Source: an uncultured Bacteroidales bacterium (lineage in GTDB: Bacteria > Bacteroidota > Bacteroidia > Bacteroidales > Paludibacteraceae). From it: a DNA stretch of 64,000 bases. The stretch covers positions 25,015-89,014 of the forward strand of contig CAKUYO010000008.1 in NCBI GenBank assembly GCA_934716995.1, read 5' to 3'. Shown here one piece after another: positions 17,905 through 26,570 of the stretch. Numbering within the stretch: position 1 is the first letter of the stretch; each line of letters starts with the position of its first letter. Both the position numbers and the translations under genes were made by a program. The notes below the pieces were generated by a model. The model saw nothing but the letters and a program-made list of their open reading frames with translations, searched no databases and was not told the DNA's origin.

Positions 17905-19123
17905 ACTGCGGTTGCAGATGGTCGCCTATCGGCTCAAACAGGCACTGTATGCCAAAAGCCAGCAGAAATGTCCATATATAGATACGCTTTTCGCCGAATG
18001 ACATACACGCTGCCGATACAAACAGCGCAATAAAAAGCAATAGCCCGAAGATCCCGTTTTCCAACCAATACTCCAAGAACGCATTATGCGGGTGATGGGT
18101 TATCATCGTACGCCCTTGTGCCGCAAACTCGGGATGATAATCTATGGTGCGTACTATGAACCCATCGTACATTTCCTTGTCTGTATAAGCACCTTCTACA
18201 TAATCCACGCTATGGGTGGATAGTCCGTATCCTAGCCACGGGTGGGCGGCAATACGGCGGATGGAGTAGTCCCATATTACCATACGCGGGTCATTCTCTA
18301 TCTTGTCAGGGGTGAGACGGTTATTGAAGTGTATCAATACACTGCTTACCATAGCAAATACCGTGAATGCCAATACACCCGCTATATGTTTGCGCTGCCA
18401 GCACCAACGCACAAAGAAAATTGTGATGAGCAGCAGAGAAGTTACAAATCCTACGCGCCCGTCTATAAGCAGAATGAAACACCATACTGCCAGCATCATC
18501 ACCACCACTGCATATTTCATTCCTTTCTTTGACCATTGGCTCAAACCTAATGCGCCGAAGATCAGAGCCGTATTCATATACAGGTTCATCACCATATGTG
18601 AGTTGATATGGTGCGCACGATAATAGTTGAAATGCCTTAAAGTCCATATCGGTAAATCGCTGTGCAGGTATCCGTATAGGGTTGTAACCAACATATATAT
18701 GCCGGTCAGCAGCATCACCACCCCCACATCGCGTGTACGCAAGCGCGGACTGAAGCCTGATAGTCCCGCTACACTCACCCACACAAACGCCGAGCGTTGG
18801 TGCAGTTGGAATTTGTAATAGTCGGTAGGCGGGGTAGGGTCAAACAACTGCCACAGCGGTGTCAGTAGAAAGAGCAGTATCATTACCACATATACCCACT
18901 TGTCTTGTGTCCAATGCCAGCCTTGCCAACGGCGATTGAGAATATAGTCTATCGGATAGGATATGCCTAATATGTATAGTGCTGTCCGTTGTACACAGCC
19001 GTACTGAAACGGCAACGCAGCCACCAGCATCAGCATTCCCGCCACCGGCAAGTAACTGATGCCGTTTTTTATTATTGTGTATATATCTGAATTCTTCATT
19101 TCCATTATTCTTGTTCTCGTCAT
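17807..19123 (-). CDS. O-antigen ligase-like membrane protein
   Basis: About 438 residues from ATG 19123 (19105 and 19099 are alternative starts). It has around ten to twelve hydrophobic segments. A periplasmic loop contains NDPRMVIWDYSIRRIAAHPWLGYGLST and HHPHNAFLEYWLENGIFG, the Wzy_C/WaaL hallmark with conserved Arg and His residues. WaaL-type enzymes transfer polymerised O-antigen to lipid A-core in the periplasm; a Wzy polymerase cannot be excluded. The longer reading frame from 19294 would run through the 11-bp array at 19160-19209, so it was not used. It is convergent with the preceding glycosyltransferase gene. Confidence 0.85.
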   Translation of the reverse strand: MTRTRIMEMKNSDIYTIIKNGISYLPVAGMLMLVAALPFQYGCVQRTALYILGISYPIDYILNRRWQGWHWTQDKWVYVVMILLFLLTPLWQLFDPTPPTDYYKFQLHQRSAFVWVSVAGLSGFSPRLRTRDVGVVMLLTGIYMLVTTLYGYLHSDLPIWTLRHFNYYRAHHINSHMVMNLYMNTALIFGALGLSQWSKKGMKYAVVVMMLAVWCFILLIDGRVGFVTSLLLITIFFVRWCWQRKHIAGVLAFTVFAMVSSVLIHFNNRLTPDKIENDPRMVIWDYSIRRIAAHPWLGYGLSTHSVDYVEGAYTDKEMYDGFIVRTIDYHPEFAAQGRTMITHHPHNAFLEYWLENGIFGLLLFIALFVSAACMSFGEKRIYIWTFLLAFGIQCLFEPIGDHLQPQFIALMLFCLQHEVAASAPVSQDDDDNNPTVQA

Positions 19124-19159
19124 TTTCCCTGTTCTTACCCGGACCTTATCATAACAAGA

Positions 19160-19209
19160 GTGGGTGATTAGTGGGTGATTAGTGGGTGATTCCGCATAGG
19201 ATACCCTTA
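19160..19209 (+). repeat. Composite 11-bp tandem array (GTGGGTGATTA then GGAT units)
   Basis: GTGGGTGATTA-type units start at 19160, 19171 and 19182, then a 6-base spacer CGCATA, then a GGAT unit at 19199. The block at 45491-45549 has the same order, the same spacer type and the same preceding CAAGAG. It ends three bases beyond the stop of the barrel gene at 19207. Confidence 0.9.
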
Positions 19210-21588
19210 TTGTTTGCCTAATCCTATTTGTATATTGAGCATAAAACCGCGGGGAATACAGAGTGTCATCGCATTGCGTTTCTGTGGCAGACATTGGTCG
19301 AAACTGTATTCCAGCAACTCCGTACCGAAATCATACAGATTATATCCGCTCAGTTGTACCTCAAAAGGTATGGCTCCGCCGGCACCCGGTGTCTGGTCGC
19401 GCATATTGATATTGCCCCTGTAGCGGAGCCGGATATCCAGATTGAAGAACGCATCTTTGCGTTTCCCGAAATGCCCGTCCGCTACATTGATACCCTTGGT
19501 GTCACCGGGATAGACCGCAAGGTCTTTGTCGCCTGCAGCGGTGGTGGTTTCTTCGGTCAGATAATTTGCAATAGGTGTACCGTCTTTGAAATGGAAATTA
19601 GCCGACAAACCCCAGTTATGCGTGATATTCGCCCCTAATTGCAGACGGCAGATATAAGCACGGTCTTGGTCTAACCGTCCGAGACTGCGTACCTCTGATG
19701 TCGGGTTATTGGCATTTCTGTACGTGTTGGCATTCGCCATTGTGTAACTCAAGGCGTCCACGTTGTTTGCCAAAACGCCGTTGCCTATTAGTGACGTACC
19801 CGACATCTGGTAACTCTGCCACGAGAGCGAGAAGAACACCTTTCGCCCGCGATAGGTATAGCGAATGGTGTTTGACATATAGAAAGGCGTATTATAGAAG
19901 AAACCCGCCTCGTTCATTATCGGGCGGCGTGTCAGGATATACTGTGCCTCCGCTCCGCTTTCCGAACCGTCGGCATAAGCGATGGTCTGGCAGTTGTAGT
20001 ACTTCCGTGCCGTGGAGAGAACGGCTATCTCGTGCCGGCCGGCAATCGTAAAGCGTATAGGTATATCCAATACGGCATACTGCGGTTGCGGCAGTCCTTT
20101 GTCTATCGAGAGATACGCTCCGCCCGTTCGGTTGGCTTGCCGTCCCGAACCGGCATAGTATATACCGGTATTCATATAGTCGCTGCTGAGCAACTGCACC
20201 ATATTCATACCGTATCGGGTGCGATAGTTTCCTATGATAATCTCTGCATCAAACCATTTGGCAGGGTGAAACGCCACTGCCGCTTCGGCTTCCCACGAGG
20301 GCATAACCAGTTGCTTGTCCCTTAGGATTATACCGTCCAGGGTCAGAGCCGCTCCGCCTCGGATAGTCAGCCATTCCAGTACCTGCTTCCGGGCTTCCAG
20401 ACGGGCTTCGTTTTCTAACAGCCCCGCACCGAAAACGTGCGACCGGAATGTATAATCATAGTAGTCTGTCCTTGCCGAATCGGCATATTGGGCGTACAAA
20501 CGGTTTTGCCATTGCGTGGATCCCGGGCGGAAATACACCAATGAGTTGTAAGCATCAAGATGGAAAGAAAGCCACGGCAGAACGGGCAACCGGTAATTGA
20601 CCGCCCAACTCAGTTCGTGTGTCTGCCCGTCCGAATACCACGGTTCGAGTCCTTCGCCGTCTTGGTCAATGATATTGCGCTCAAATGTGCGGTTGTTGTG
20701 GAGTATATCGTGCAAAGCGTATGTCAGACCGGTGGTGAAACACGTATCGCGCTTGGTATAAACCGAAAACGAGTACTCTGTCGCCGTAGCCTGTTCCTGC
20801 TGCGAGTAGGTGTATTCCGAATAGAGATCGGTGCGGTGTTGTGCCCCGAACAGGTAATGGAGCGACCATACACCCTGCGGCATAGGCAACTCGCCTGTCA
20901 GTTGCACCTTGTAATAGGGTGCGTCGTATGTGCCGTTGATACCCGTTTCATCACACGATACCTGTCTGCGTTGCCCGTAGTGGGCATACAGGTGCTGATA
21001 CAGCGTGCGCCCTTTGTACGGAATGCCGTAACCTACAGACGCTTGTCCCGCACCGAGGATATGTGCCCGCTCGGTGATTAGCAGCAGAGCCCTGTCGGAA
21101 GCCGTCTTGTGGAACCAATGTATCATCTCTGCCGTACCGGGCGAGATACCGCCTGCACCGCCGATGTTCCCGCTCAGGCGGAGGCTGTTCTGCCGCAGAC
21201 TGTCGGGCGTAAAATAGAGTCTGCCCCGCTCATAATCCAATGCAAGCGAGTGCTCTAACATATCCGTATGGAGAAGTGTCCCGCCTTCCTGAAAGCGGGA
21301 GTCTGTGCGGAACCCCTGATAATAGTATTTGTTCCAACGGAAACTGTTGCCGCGAACGGAGAAGACCTGTTGGTCGGGCAATGACCACTCGCCGGTGGTC
21401 TCTGCTTCATAGGTAACATAATCGGACATATTGTCCAAGTAGTGGTTCAGTTCCCCCCACTGATACCATTCGCGGAAGAACCCGCTGCTCGCGCTGTCCA
21501 CACCGAAGGTTGGGGCTGCCGTCATCGTCTGAACCATCACAACCATCACAACCACCAGGCATCCACCTGACATCCACCCGTGTTTCAT
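19207..21588 (-). CDS. Outer-membrane beta-barrel protein (receptor-like)
   Basis: 793 residues. A signal peptide runs to about residue 27 (a Val/Met-rich core, then TMTAAPT). The rest consists of long alternating strands with many Tyr/Trp/Arg, ending near GFMLNIQIGLGKQ. Its late part resembles the barrel of TonB-dependent receptors (INMRDQTPGAGGAIPFEVQLSGYNLYDFG), but no clear plug or TonB box was recognised. Function and ligand are unknown. The first codons (MKHGWMSGGC) are encoded by a copy of the 11-bp GTGGATGTCAG repeat, so the N terminus has been captured from repeat DNA. It overlaps the upstream exported-protein gene by four bases. Confidence 0.8.
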   Translation of the reverse strand: MKHGWMSGGCLVVVMVVMVQTMTAAPTFGVDSASSGFFREWYQWGELNHYLDNMSDYVTYEAETTGEWSLPDQQVFSVRGNSFRWNKYYYQGFRTDSRFQEGGTLLHTDMLEHSLALDYERGRLYFTPDSLRQNSLRLSGNIGGAGGISPGTAEMIHWFHKTASDRALLLITERAHILGAGQASVGYGIPYKGRTLYQHLYAHYGQRRQVSCDETGINGTYDAPYYKVQLTGELPMPQGVWSLHYLFGAQHRTDLYSEYTYSQQEQATATEYSFSVYTKRDTCFTTGLTYALHDILHNNRTFERNIIDQDGEGLEPWYSDGQTHELSWAVNYRLPVLPWLSFHLDAYNSLVYFRPGSTQWQNRLYAQYADSARTDYYDYTFRSHVFGAGLLENEARLEARKQVLEWLTIRGGAALTLDGIILRDKQLVMPSWEAEAAVAFHPAKWFDAEIIIGNYRTRYGMNMVQLLSSDYMNTGIYYAGSGRQANRTGGAYLSIDKGLPQPQYAVLDIPIRFTIAGRHEIAVLSTARKYYNCQTIAYADGSESGAEAQYILTRRPIMNEAGFFYNTPFYMSNTIRYTYRGRKVFFSLSWQSYQMSGTSLIGNGVLANNVDALSYTMANANTYRNANNPTSEVRSLGRLDQDRAYICRLQLGANITHNWGLSANFHFKDGTPIANYLTEETTTAAGDKDLAVYPGDTKGINVADGHFGKRKDAFFNLDIRLRYRGNINMRDQTPGAGGAIPFEVQLSGYNLYDFGTELLEYSFDQCLPQKRNAMTLCIPRGFMLNIQIGLGKQ
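21552..21588 (-). repeat. 11-bp repeat overlapping the start of the barrel gene
   Basis: Copies of the GTGGATGTCAG unit supply the start region and first ten codons of the outer-membrane barrel gene. A near-identical block lies in non-coding DNA at 43379-43413. Confidence 0.75.
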
Positions 21589-22502
21589 CGTTGTTTCTTC
21601 GTGCGGTTAAGGATGCTGATATGGTATGCCAATCCCACTCGTAGTTGGTGGAACGGATAGTCTTTGATACCATACTGGTACATTACAAACGGTTCGAAAT
21701 CGCGGATATGCCCTGCTATGCAGGTCTTGATACTCATCGGGCGGTCGCCGTCATTCTCCCAACCTGCATAGCCGCCCCACGTGGTACGCCACGATACATA
21801 CTGAGTCTTGAGCAGCATCTGCAACCCGTACATCACTGCATCGTTCTGCCGTCCGTTGTCGGTTTGCCAGCATAGAAAACCCGCACTGCCGGCAAAACGC
21901 AATTCCACTTTCGCCCCCTCTGCATCGGCATACGGAAACGTTTTTCCTTTCCCGAAATAGAGTGATTTGCCAATGGCTAAATCGAAAAAATATCCGGGGT
22001 CGTCATAATAGCGTGCTTTGCCGAAACTGCCTCCGCTGGCGGTCTTCATCGCTGCCCGCAGTACTATATCGGGCGCATACTTGCGTGCTTTGAGCAACTG
22101 GATATCCGTAGATATATATACATCGCCCGCCTCGTGTCCGCTGATTGCTGCCGTATCCTGCAGCCTGCATATCCGTTGCCGCTCCGGTGTCATCGTGTAC
22201 CATTCCTGCACGGGCATCCAAAGCGTCAGGTTCACCCTGTCTGTAAACAGGGGAATATACACCCGTGCAAACAGGTCTGCCGTTTTGTCTTTCTGAAAAC
22301 CGAAATAGCCGTCCCCCGCCAATTCAAGGCGGAGACGGCTCTCTGTACGACCATCAAGCATATCGGGTATAGGCAGGGCATTCGGTCCGAAATAGGCGGG
22401 GGCTATGCCCGTAGGTTCACCCAAGTGCGGCTCCTCTATCGGCACCTTGGCGGATACCATACTGCTCAAAGTCAGCAGTATAAACAGAATACTCTTTTTC
22501 AA
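21585..22502 (-). CDS. Exported protein of unknown function (TTG start)
   Basis: 305 residues beginning with TTG at 22500-22502, immediately after the dnaJ stop with no gap. It has a signal peptide (KKSILFILLTLSSMVSAK). The mature part has alternating strands ending in QLRVGLAYHIS. With GGYAGWENDGDRPMSIKTCIAG and ARVYIPLFTDRVNLTLWMPVQEW it looks like a small outer-membrane barrel. The gene overlaps the following 793-residue barrel gene by ATGA. I do not recognise the family; a partner role with the larger barrel is a guess from the tight linkage. Confidence 0.75.
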   Translation of the reverse strand: MKKSILFILLTLSSMVSAKVPIEEPHLGEPTGIAPAYFGPNALPIPDMLDGRTESRLRLELAGDGYFGFQKDKTADLFARVYIPLFTDRVNLTLWMPVQEWYTMTPERQRICRLQDTAAISGHEAGDVYISTDIQLLKARKYAPDIVLRAAMKTASGGSFGKARYYDDPGYFFDLAIGKSLYFGKGKTFPYADAEGAKVELRFAGSAGFLCWQTDNGRQNDAVMYGLQMLLKTQYVSWRTTWGGYAGWENDGDRPMSIKTCIAGHIRDFEPFVMYQYGIKDYPFHQLRVGLAYHISILNRTKKQR

Positions 22503-23669
22503 TTATCCGAACAGGTTCTTGAAGAAATTCTTTTTGTCTGCCGAACCGGGGACGATATTCGGACTGGATTGCAACTGCTCGATCAGTTTCTTCTCGTCGC
22601 GCGAGAGTTTTTCGGGGATATAAACGCCTACGTTGATAAGCAAATCGCCTGTGCCCATCTGGCGCCCGTACTGGTCGATAGCGGGCAGACCTTTGCCACG
22701 CATTCGCAGTACCTTGCCCGGTTGCGTACCCGGAGTGATGGTGATCTTGACATCGCCCGTCAGGGTAGGTATCTGTACCTGTCCGCCCAATACAGCGGTA
22801 GGCATATCAAGCAACAGGTTGTAAACCAAGTCATTGCCGTCGCGTACAAAGTCCTTGTGCTCCTCTTCTTCTATCAGCACCAGCAGGTCGCCCGGTACAC
22901 CTCCGTGCGGCGCGGCATTACCCTTGCCCTGTACGGTCAGTTGCATACCGCCCGACACGCCTGCGGGGATATTGATCGTGATAATCTCCTCGTCGCGGAT
23001 GACACCTTCGCCGTTGCATTTCGGGCACTTGTTCTTGATGATACGCCCTTCGCCGTGGCAGGTAGGACACTCCTCCTGTACTTGCATCATACCGAAGATA
23101 CCGCGTTGGGTACGCACGGTACGCCCTGTTCCTTTGCAGGTCGGGCACACATCACCCTGGCTGCCGTCTGCACTGCCCGTGCCGTGGCAGGTCGGACAAG
23201 TGACCAACTTACGCACTTTGATCTTCTTCTCCGTGCCTTTGGCTATCTCTTCGAGCGTCAGTTTCACTTTTACGCGCAAGTCCGAACCGCGGCGTACACG
23301 CTGTCCTCCGCGTGAGGAACTGCTGCGCCCGCCGCCGAACAGGTCGCCCAAGTCGAAACCTGCACCGCCGAAGATATCGCCGAACTGCGAGAAGATGTCT
23401 TCCATAGACATCCCTTGTCCGCCGTTGAAACCGCCTGCACCGCCCATACCGGCGAAGCCGTACTGGTCATAACGCTGACGTTTCTGCGGGTCGGATAGCA
23501 CCTCGTACGCCTCCGCCGCCTCTTTGAATTTCTCTTCCGCCTCTTTGTCCCCGGGATTCTTGTCGGGGTGGTATTGTATCGCTTTTTTGCGGTACGCCTT
23601 TTTTATCTCTTCGGCTGTTGCGGTCTTGTCCACACCCAGCACTTCATAATAATCTCTTTTCTCTGCCAT
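22503..23669 (-). CDS. dnaJ: Chaperone protein DnaJ
   Basis: 388 residues. J domain at 1-70 with the HPD motif in IQYHPDKNPGD, a Gly/Phe-rich linker (about 75-125), and four zinc-binding repeats CPTCHGTG, CPTCKGTG, CPTCHGEG and CPKCNGEG (about 160-230). C-terminal substrate-binding domains follow, with VSGGMQLTVQGKGNA and RMRGKGLPAIDQYG. It stimulates DnaK ATPase in protein folding. GrpE is encoded just upstream on the same strand; DnaK is not in the window. Confidence 0.97.
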   Translation of the reverse strand: MAEKRDYYEVLGVDKTATAEEIKKAYRKKAIQYHPDKNPGDKEAEEKFKEAAEAYEVLSDPQKRQRYDQYGFAGMGGAGGFNGGQGMSMEDIFSQFGDIFGGAGFDLGDLFGGGRSSSSRGGQRVRRGSDLRVKVKLTLEEIAKGTEKKIKVRKLVTCPTCHGTGSADGSQGDVCPTCKGTGRTVRTQRGIFGMMQVQEECPTCHGEGRIIKNKCPKCNGEGVIRDEEIITINIPAGVSGGMQLTVQGKGNAAPHGGVPGDLLVLIEEEEHKDFVRDGNDLVYNLLLDMPTAVLGGQVQIPTLTGDVKITITPGTQPGKVLRMRGKGLPAIDQYGRQMGTGDLLINVGVYIPEKLSRDEKKLIEQLQSSPNIVPGSADKKNFFKNLFG

Positions 23670-23779
23670 AATCCAATTAACAATTAATAATTAACAATTA
23701 ACATACATCGCAATCGAGGGCATTTTCCCCTGCTGCAATATGCTATTCTTAATTCATAATTCTTAATTCATCATTAAAC
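23670..23779. repeat. AT-rich minisatellite between grpE and dnaJ
   Basis: AATTAACAATTAATAATTAA-type repeats near 23685-23705 and AATTCATAATTCTTAATTCA-type repeats near 23746-23776 surround a short non-repetitive core. Similar AT repeats occur at 26406-26440. Confidence 0.6.
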
Positions 23780-24385
23780 TTATTCTCCCACAACCACTTT
23801 GGCAAAACGGATCACTTTGTCGCCGAGTTTGTAGCCTTTCTGCGTACAATCCACCACTTTGCCCTTCTTGTCTTCGCCGGCTGCAAAGGTAGTAATCGCC
23901 TCGTGCTCATCGGTGTTGAAATCGGCATCTTTGGTCTCGATGGCGTGTACGTCGTGCTTGCCGAGGAAATTGATAAACTTCTGATAAATAAGGTTCACTC
24001 CCTCGCGCAGACTGTTCACGTCTTCGGTCTTCTGCATAGCCGTGTTGGCACGCTCAAAGTCGTCAATCAGCGACAGCATCTCCGTAAAGATCTTCTCTCC
24101 TGCAGTCTCCATCAGGTCAAGTTTCTCCTTGTTGGTGCGGCGGCGATAGTTGTCAAACTCTGCCATCATACGCAGGTTCTTGTCCTCCAACTCCACGATG
24201 CGTGCTTTCAGTGCAGCCACATCCTCCTGCGGCTCCTGCTTGGTCTCCTCCGCAGTTTCCGTTTCGGGTTGCGCAGACTGTGCCTGCTGCTCTTTCTGTT
24301 CTTCTACCTGCGGCTGTTCTGCCTGCGGTTGCTCCGTCTTATTCTCTTCCATGTTATGTTGTTCGTGTTTATGTTTCTTACTCAT
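23780..24385 (-). CDS. grpE: Nucleotide exchange factor GrpE
   Basis: 201 residues. The first 60 are Gln/Glu-rich and disordered. A long coiled coil follows (AALKARIVELEDKNLRMMAEFDNYRRRTNKEK), then the GrpE head with VNLIYQKFINFLGKHDVHAI, DADFNTDEHEAIT and CTQKGYKLGDKVIRFAKVVV. It releases ADP from DnaK. It lies 110 bases upstream of dnaJ on the same strand, and an AT-rich repeat fills that gap. Confidence 0.95.
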   Translation of the reverse strand: MSKKHKHEQHNMEENKTEQPQAEQPQVEEQKEQQAQSAQPETETAEETKQEPQEDVAALKARIVELEDKNLRMMAEFDNYRRRTNKEKLDLMETAGEKIFTEMLSLIDDFERANTAMQKTEDVNSLREGVNLIYQKFINFLGKHDVHAIETKDADFNTDEHEAITTFAAGEDKKGKVVDCTQKGYKLGDKVIRFAKVVVGE

Positions 24386-24469
24386 AGTTTGTCCTTTCTG
24401 TCAGGTGGCAACATTGCCGCTTCTTATTACGCAATAGGTATGCCAAAAATGGTATGTGCTGCCAAAATG

Positions 24470-25204
24470 TCATAACAGAGTCATTACATCGCGCAGGCGG
24501 GGGACTATATACGTGGCATCTTGCTTCTGCTGCTCGGTGGCATTGCCGTTCAGCACCCATAGCGAGTCTATTCCTGCCGCTTTGGCACCTGCTATATCGC
24601 TGGTGTAACTGTCGCCGATCATAATAACCTCGCTTTTCTGCAAACCGGATATCTCCTTCCTGTTCATTTCGATGGCTTTCTCGAATATCTGCGGATTGGG
24701 TTTCTGGATATTCACTTCCTCGCTCAGCACGATATGTTTGAAATAGGGAAGGAGCCCTGTATGTTCCATCTTGTAGTGTTGGCACTCCACAAAACCGTTG
24801 CTGACCACCGTCAGCGGATATTTGCCTGCCAGATAGCGCACCACCTCCTCGGCATCGGTCATCAGCCGGCAATAGGTATTGGTCAGATAGACATAGTCGT
24901 CCGCCATCTTCTTTGCCATCTCGCGCAGGCGTTGCGGTGCCATATCCGTGGTGATACCTATCTGTTGGCAGAGCGGGAACAGAAAATGGTCGAGATACAG
25001 ATAGTCTTTGGTAATCTCGTTTTTGCCGTACCGTACCCATAGTTCGGTGTTGTGCGTGTTGTATTTTTCGAACCACTCGTCGGGTGTCTCGAACCACTCT
25101 TTCAACCGGTATTTGTCATACAACTCGTTCTGCGACTTTCTCGCCACATGTATCCAATCCCCGATGGTGTCATCCCAATCTATAAAAACGGCTTTGTAAT
25201 TCAT
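24470..25204 (-). CDS. yjjG: YjjG-like HAD nucleotidase
   Basis: 244 residues. HAD motif I is FIDWDDTIGDW with the nucleophile Asp near 9. A helical cap follows, then motif II VVSNGFVECQ, motif III Lys in NIQKPNPQIFEKA, and motif IV MIGDSYTSDIAGAKAAGID. This is the YjjG/noncanonical pyrimidine nucleotidase pattern, a house-cleaning 5'-nucleotidase; a related phosphatase of the same subfamily is possible. It lies between ruvB and grpE on the minus strand, with 84 bases to grpE. No promoter box was recognised in the AT-rich repeat DNA upstream. Confidence 0.88.
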   Translation of the reverse strand: MNYKAVFIDWDDTIGDWIHVARKSQNELYDKYRLKEWFETPDEWFEKYNTHNTELWVRYGKNEITKDYLYLDHFLFPLCQQIGITTDMAPQRLREMAKKMADDYVYLTNTYCRLMTDAEEVVRYLAGKYPLTVVSNGFVECQHYKMEHTGLLPYFKHIVLSEEVNIQKPNPQIFEKAIEMNRKEISGLQKSEVIMIGDSYTSDIAGAKAAGIDSLWVLNGNATEQQKQDATYIVPRLRDVMTLL

Positions 25205-25388
25205 ATTTTATTCTCATGTCTCCTGCTCGCTACGCTCACGAAAAATAAAGGAAATAAAACAAAATCTATTTCTTTTATTTCTTTTATTTCTCTCGCATCG
25301 CGACAGCGTGTGCGTAGGATATTTTTATCAATTTTCTTCTATTTTTCTTGCCGCTTTGCGGCAAAGGAACTGTTATATCAAACTCGCG

Positions 25389-26405
25389 TTAGAACAGCGT
25401 CTGCTGATCGTTTCTGAGGAACGGCGTTTTACCAAGATGGCGATATGCCAGTTCCGTTACTTCCCGTCCGCGTGGGGTACGTTTGATGAAGCCCTCTTTG
25501 ATCAGATAGGGCTCATACACATCCTCTATCGTCCCTGCGTCCTCGCCCATAGCCGTGGCTATGGTGTTCAAGCCCACGGGTCCGCCTTGGAACTTGTCAA
25601 TGATCGTGCAGAGCAACTTGTTGTCTATCTGGTCAAGACCGAAAGTGTCTATGTTCAGTGCCTCCAAAGCGTATTGTGCAATGTCGAGGTCGATGGCACC
25701 GTTGCCTTTCACTTGCGCAAAGTCGCGCACACGCCGCAGCAGCGCATTGGCAATACGCGGCGTACCGCGGCTGCGGCGGGCAATCTCGCCTGCCGCCTGG
25801 CTGTCTATATGCACGCCGAGCAGACCCGCACTACGCTCCACTATACCTGCCAGAATGTCGGCATCGTAGTACTCCAAGTGGCAGTTGATACCGAAACGCG
25901 CACGCAGCGGACTGGTCAGCAAACCGCTTCGGGTGGTTGCACCGATGAGGGTAAAACGGTTCAGGTCAATCTGTATCGTACGGGCGGACGGACCTTTGTC
26001 TATCATTATATCAATACGATAGTCCTCCATCGCCGAGTACAGGTACTCCTCTACCACGGGCGACAAACGGTGAATCTCGTCAATAAATAATACATCGTTT
26101 GGCTCAAGGCTGGTCAGCAGTCCTGCCAAGTCTCCGGGCTTGTCCAGTACCGGACCGGAAGTGATCTTAAACCCCACACCCAATTCATTGGCGATGATGT
26201 TGCTCAGCGTCGTCTTACCCAACCCCGGAGGACCGAACAGCAGTACATGGTCGAGACTTTCACCGCGCATCTTCGCTGCTTCTACGAAGATGCGCAGGTT
26301 GCTCACCACTTTGCTCTGACCCGCAAAATCAGCAAAACGCAACGGGCGCAAGGCGTTGTCCTGCTCCTTCTCCGTCATCTGTTGTCGTATATCAAATTCA
26401 CTCAC
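25389..26405 (-). CDS. ruvB: Holliday junction branch-migration helicase RuvB (GTG start)
   Basis: 338 residues starting at GTG 26405. N-terminal LRPLRFADFAGQ, Walker A GPPGLGKTT (about 56-64), Walker B FIDEIHRL, sensor 1 IGATTRSGLLTSPLRARFG, the arginine finger region, and a C-terminal winged helix with QGGPVGLNTIATAMGEDAGTIEDVYEPYLI. It forms hexameric rings that move Holliday junctions with RuvA. A -7 box TAATTTTG sits at 26481-26488. Confidence 0.97.
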   Translation of the reverse strand: MSEFDIRQQMTEKEQDNALRPLRFADFAGQSKVVSNLRIFVEAAKMRGESLDHVLLFGPPGLGKTTLSNIIANELGVGFKITSGPVLDKPGDLAGLLTSLEPNDVLFIDEIHRLSPVVEEYLYSAMEDYRIDIMIDKGPSARTIQIDLNRFTLIGATTRSGLLTSPLRARFGINCHLEYYDADILAGIVERSAGLLGVHIDSQAAGEIARRSRGTPRIANALLRRVRDFAQVKGNGAIDLDIAQYALEALNIDTFGLDQIDNKLLCTIIDKFQGGPVGLNTIATAMGEDAGTIEDVYEPYLIKEGFIKRTPRGREVTELAYRHLGKTPFLRNDQQTLF

Positions 26406-26480
26406 TGGTTCAATTAATAATTAAAAATTAACAATTAATATGCCTGTCTTTGAAAGTGGATCGGGATGTCATTTTGTTCC

Positions 26481-26488
26481 CAAAATTA
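26481..26488 (-). promoter_or_regulatory. -7 box TAATTTTG for ruvB
   Basis: Matches TAnnTTTG about 75 bases upstream of the RuvB start. It overlaps AATTAACG 11-bp repeat units at 26484-26505, so chance similarity is possible. Confidence 0.5.
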
Positions 26489-26570
26489 ACGATAAATTAA
26501 CGGTAATTAACGGAGAACTTATACCCGATAATGTCGTATGGTCATTAATGGAGAACTCTCAAAGAAGCAA

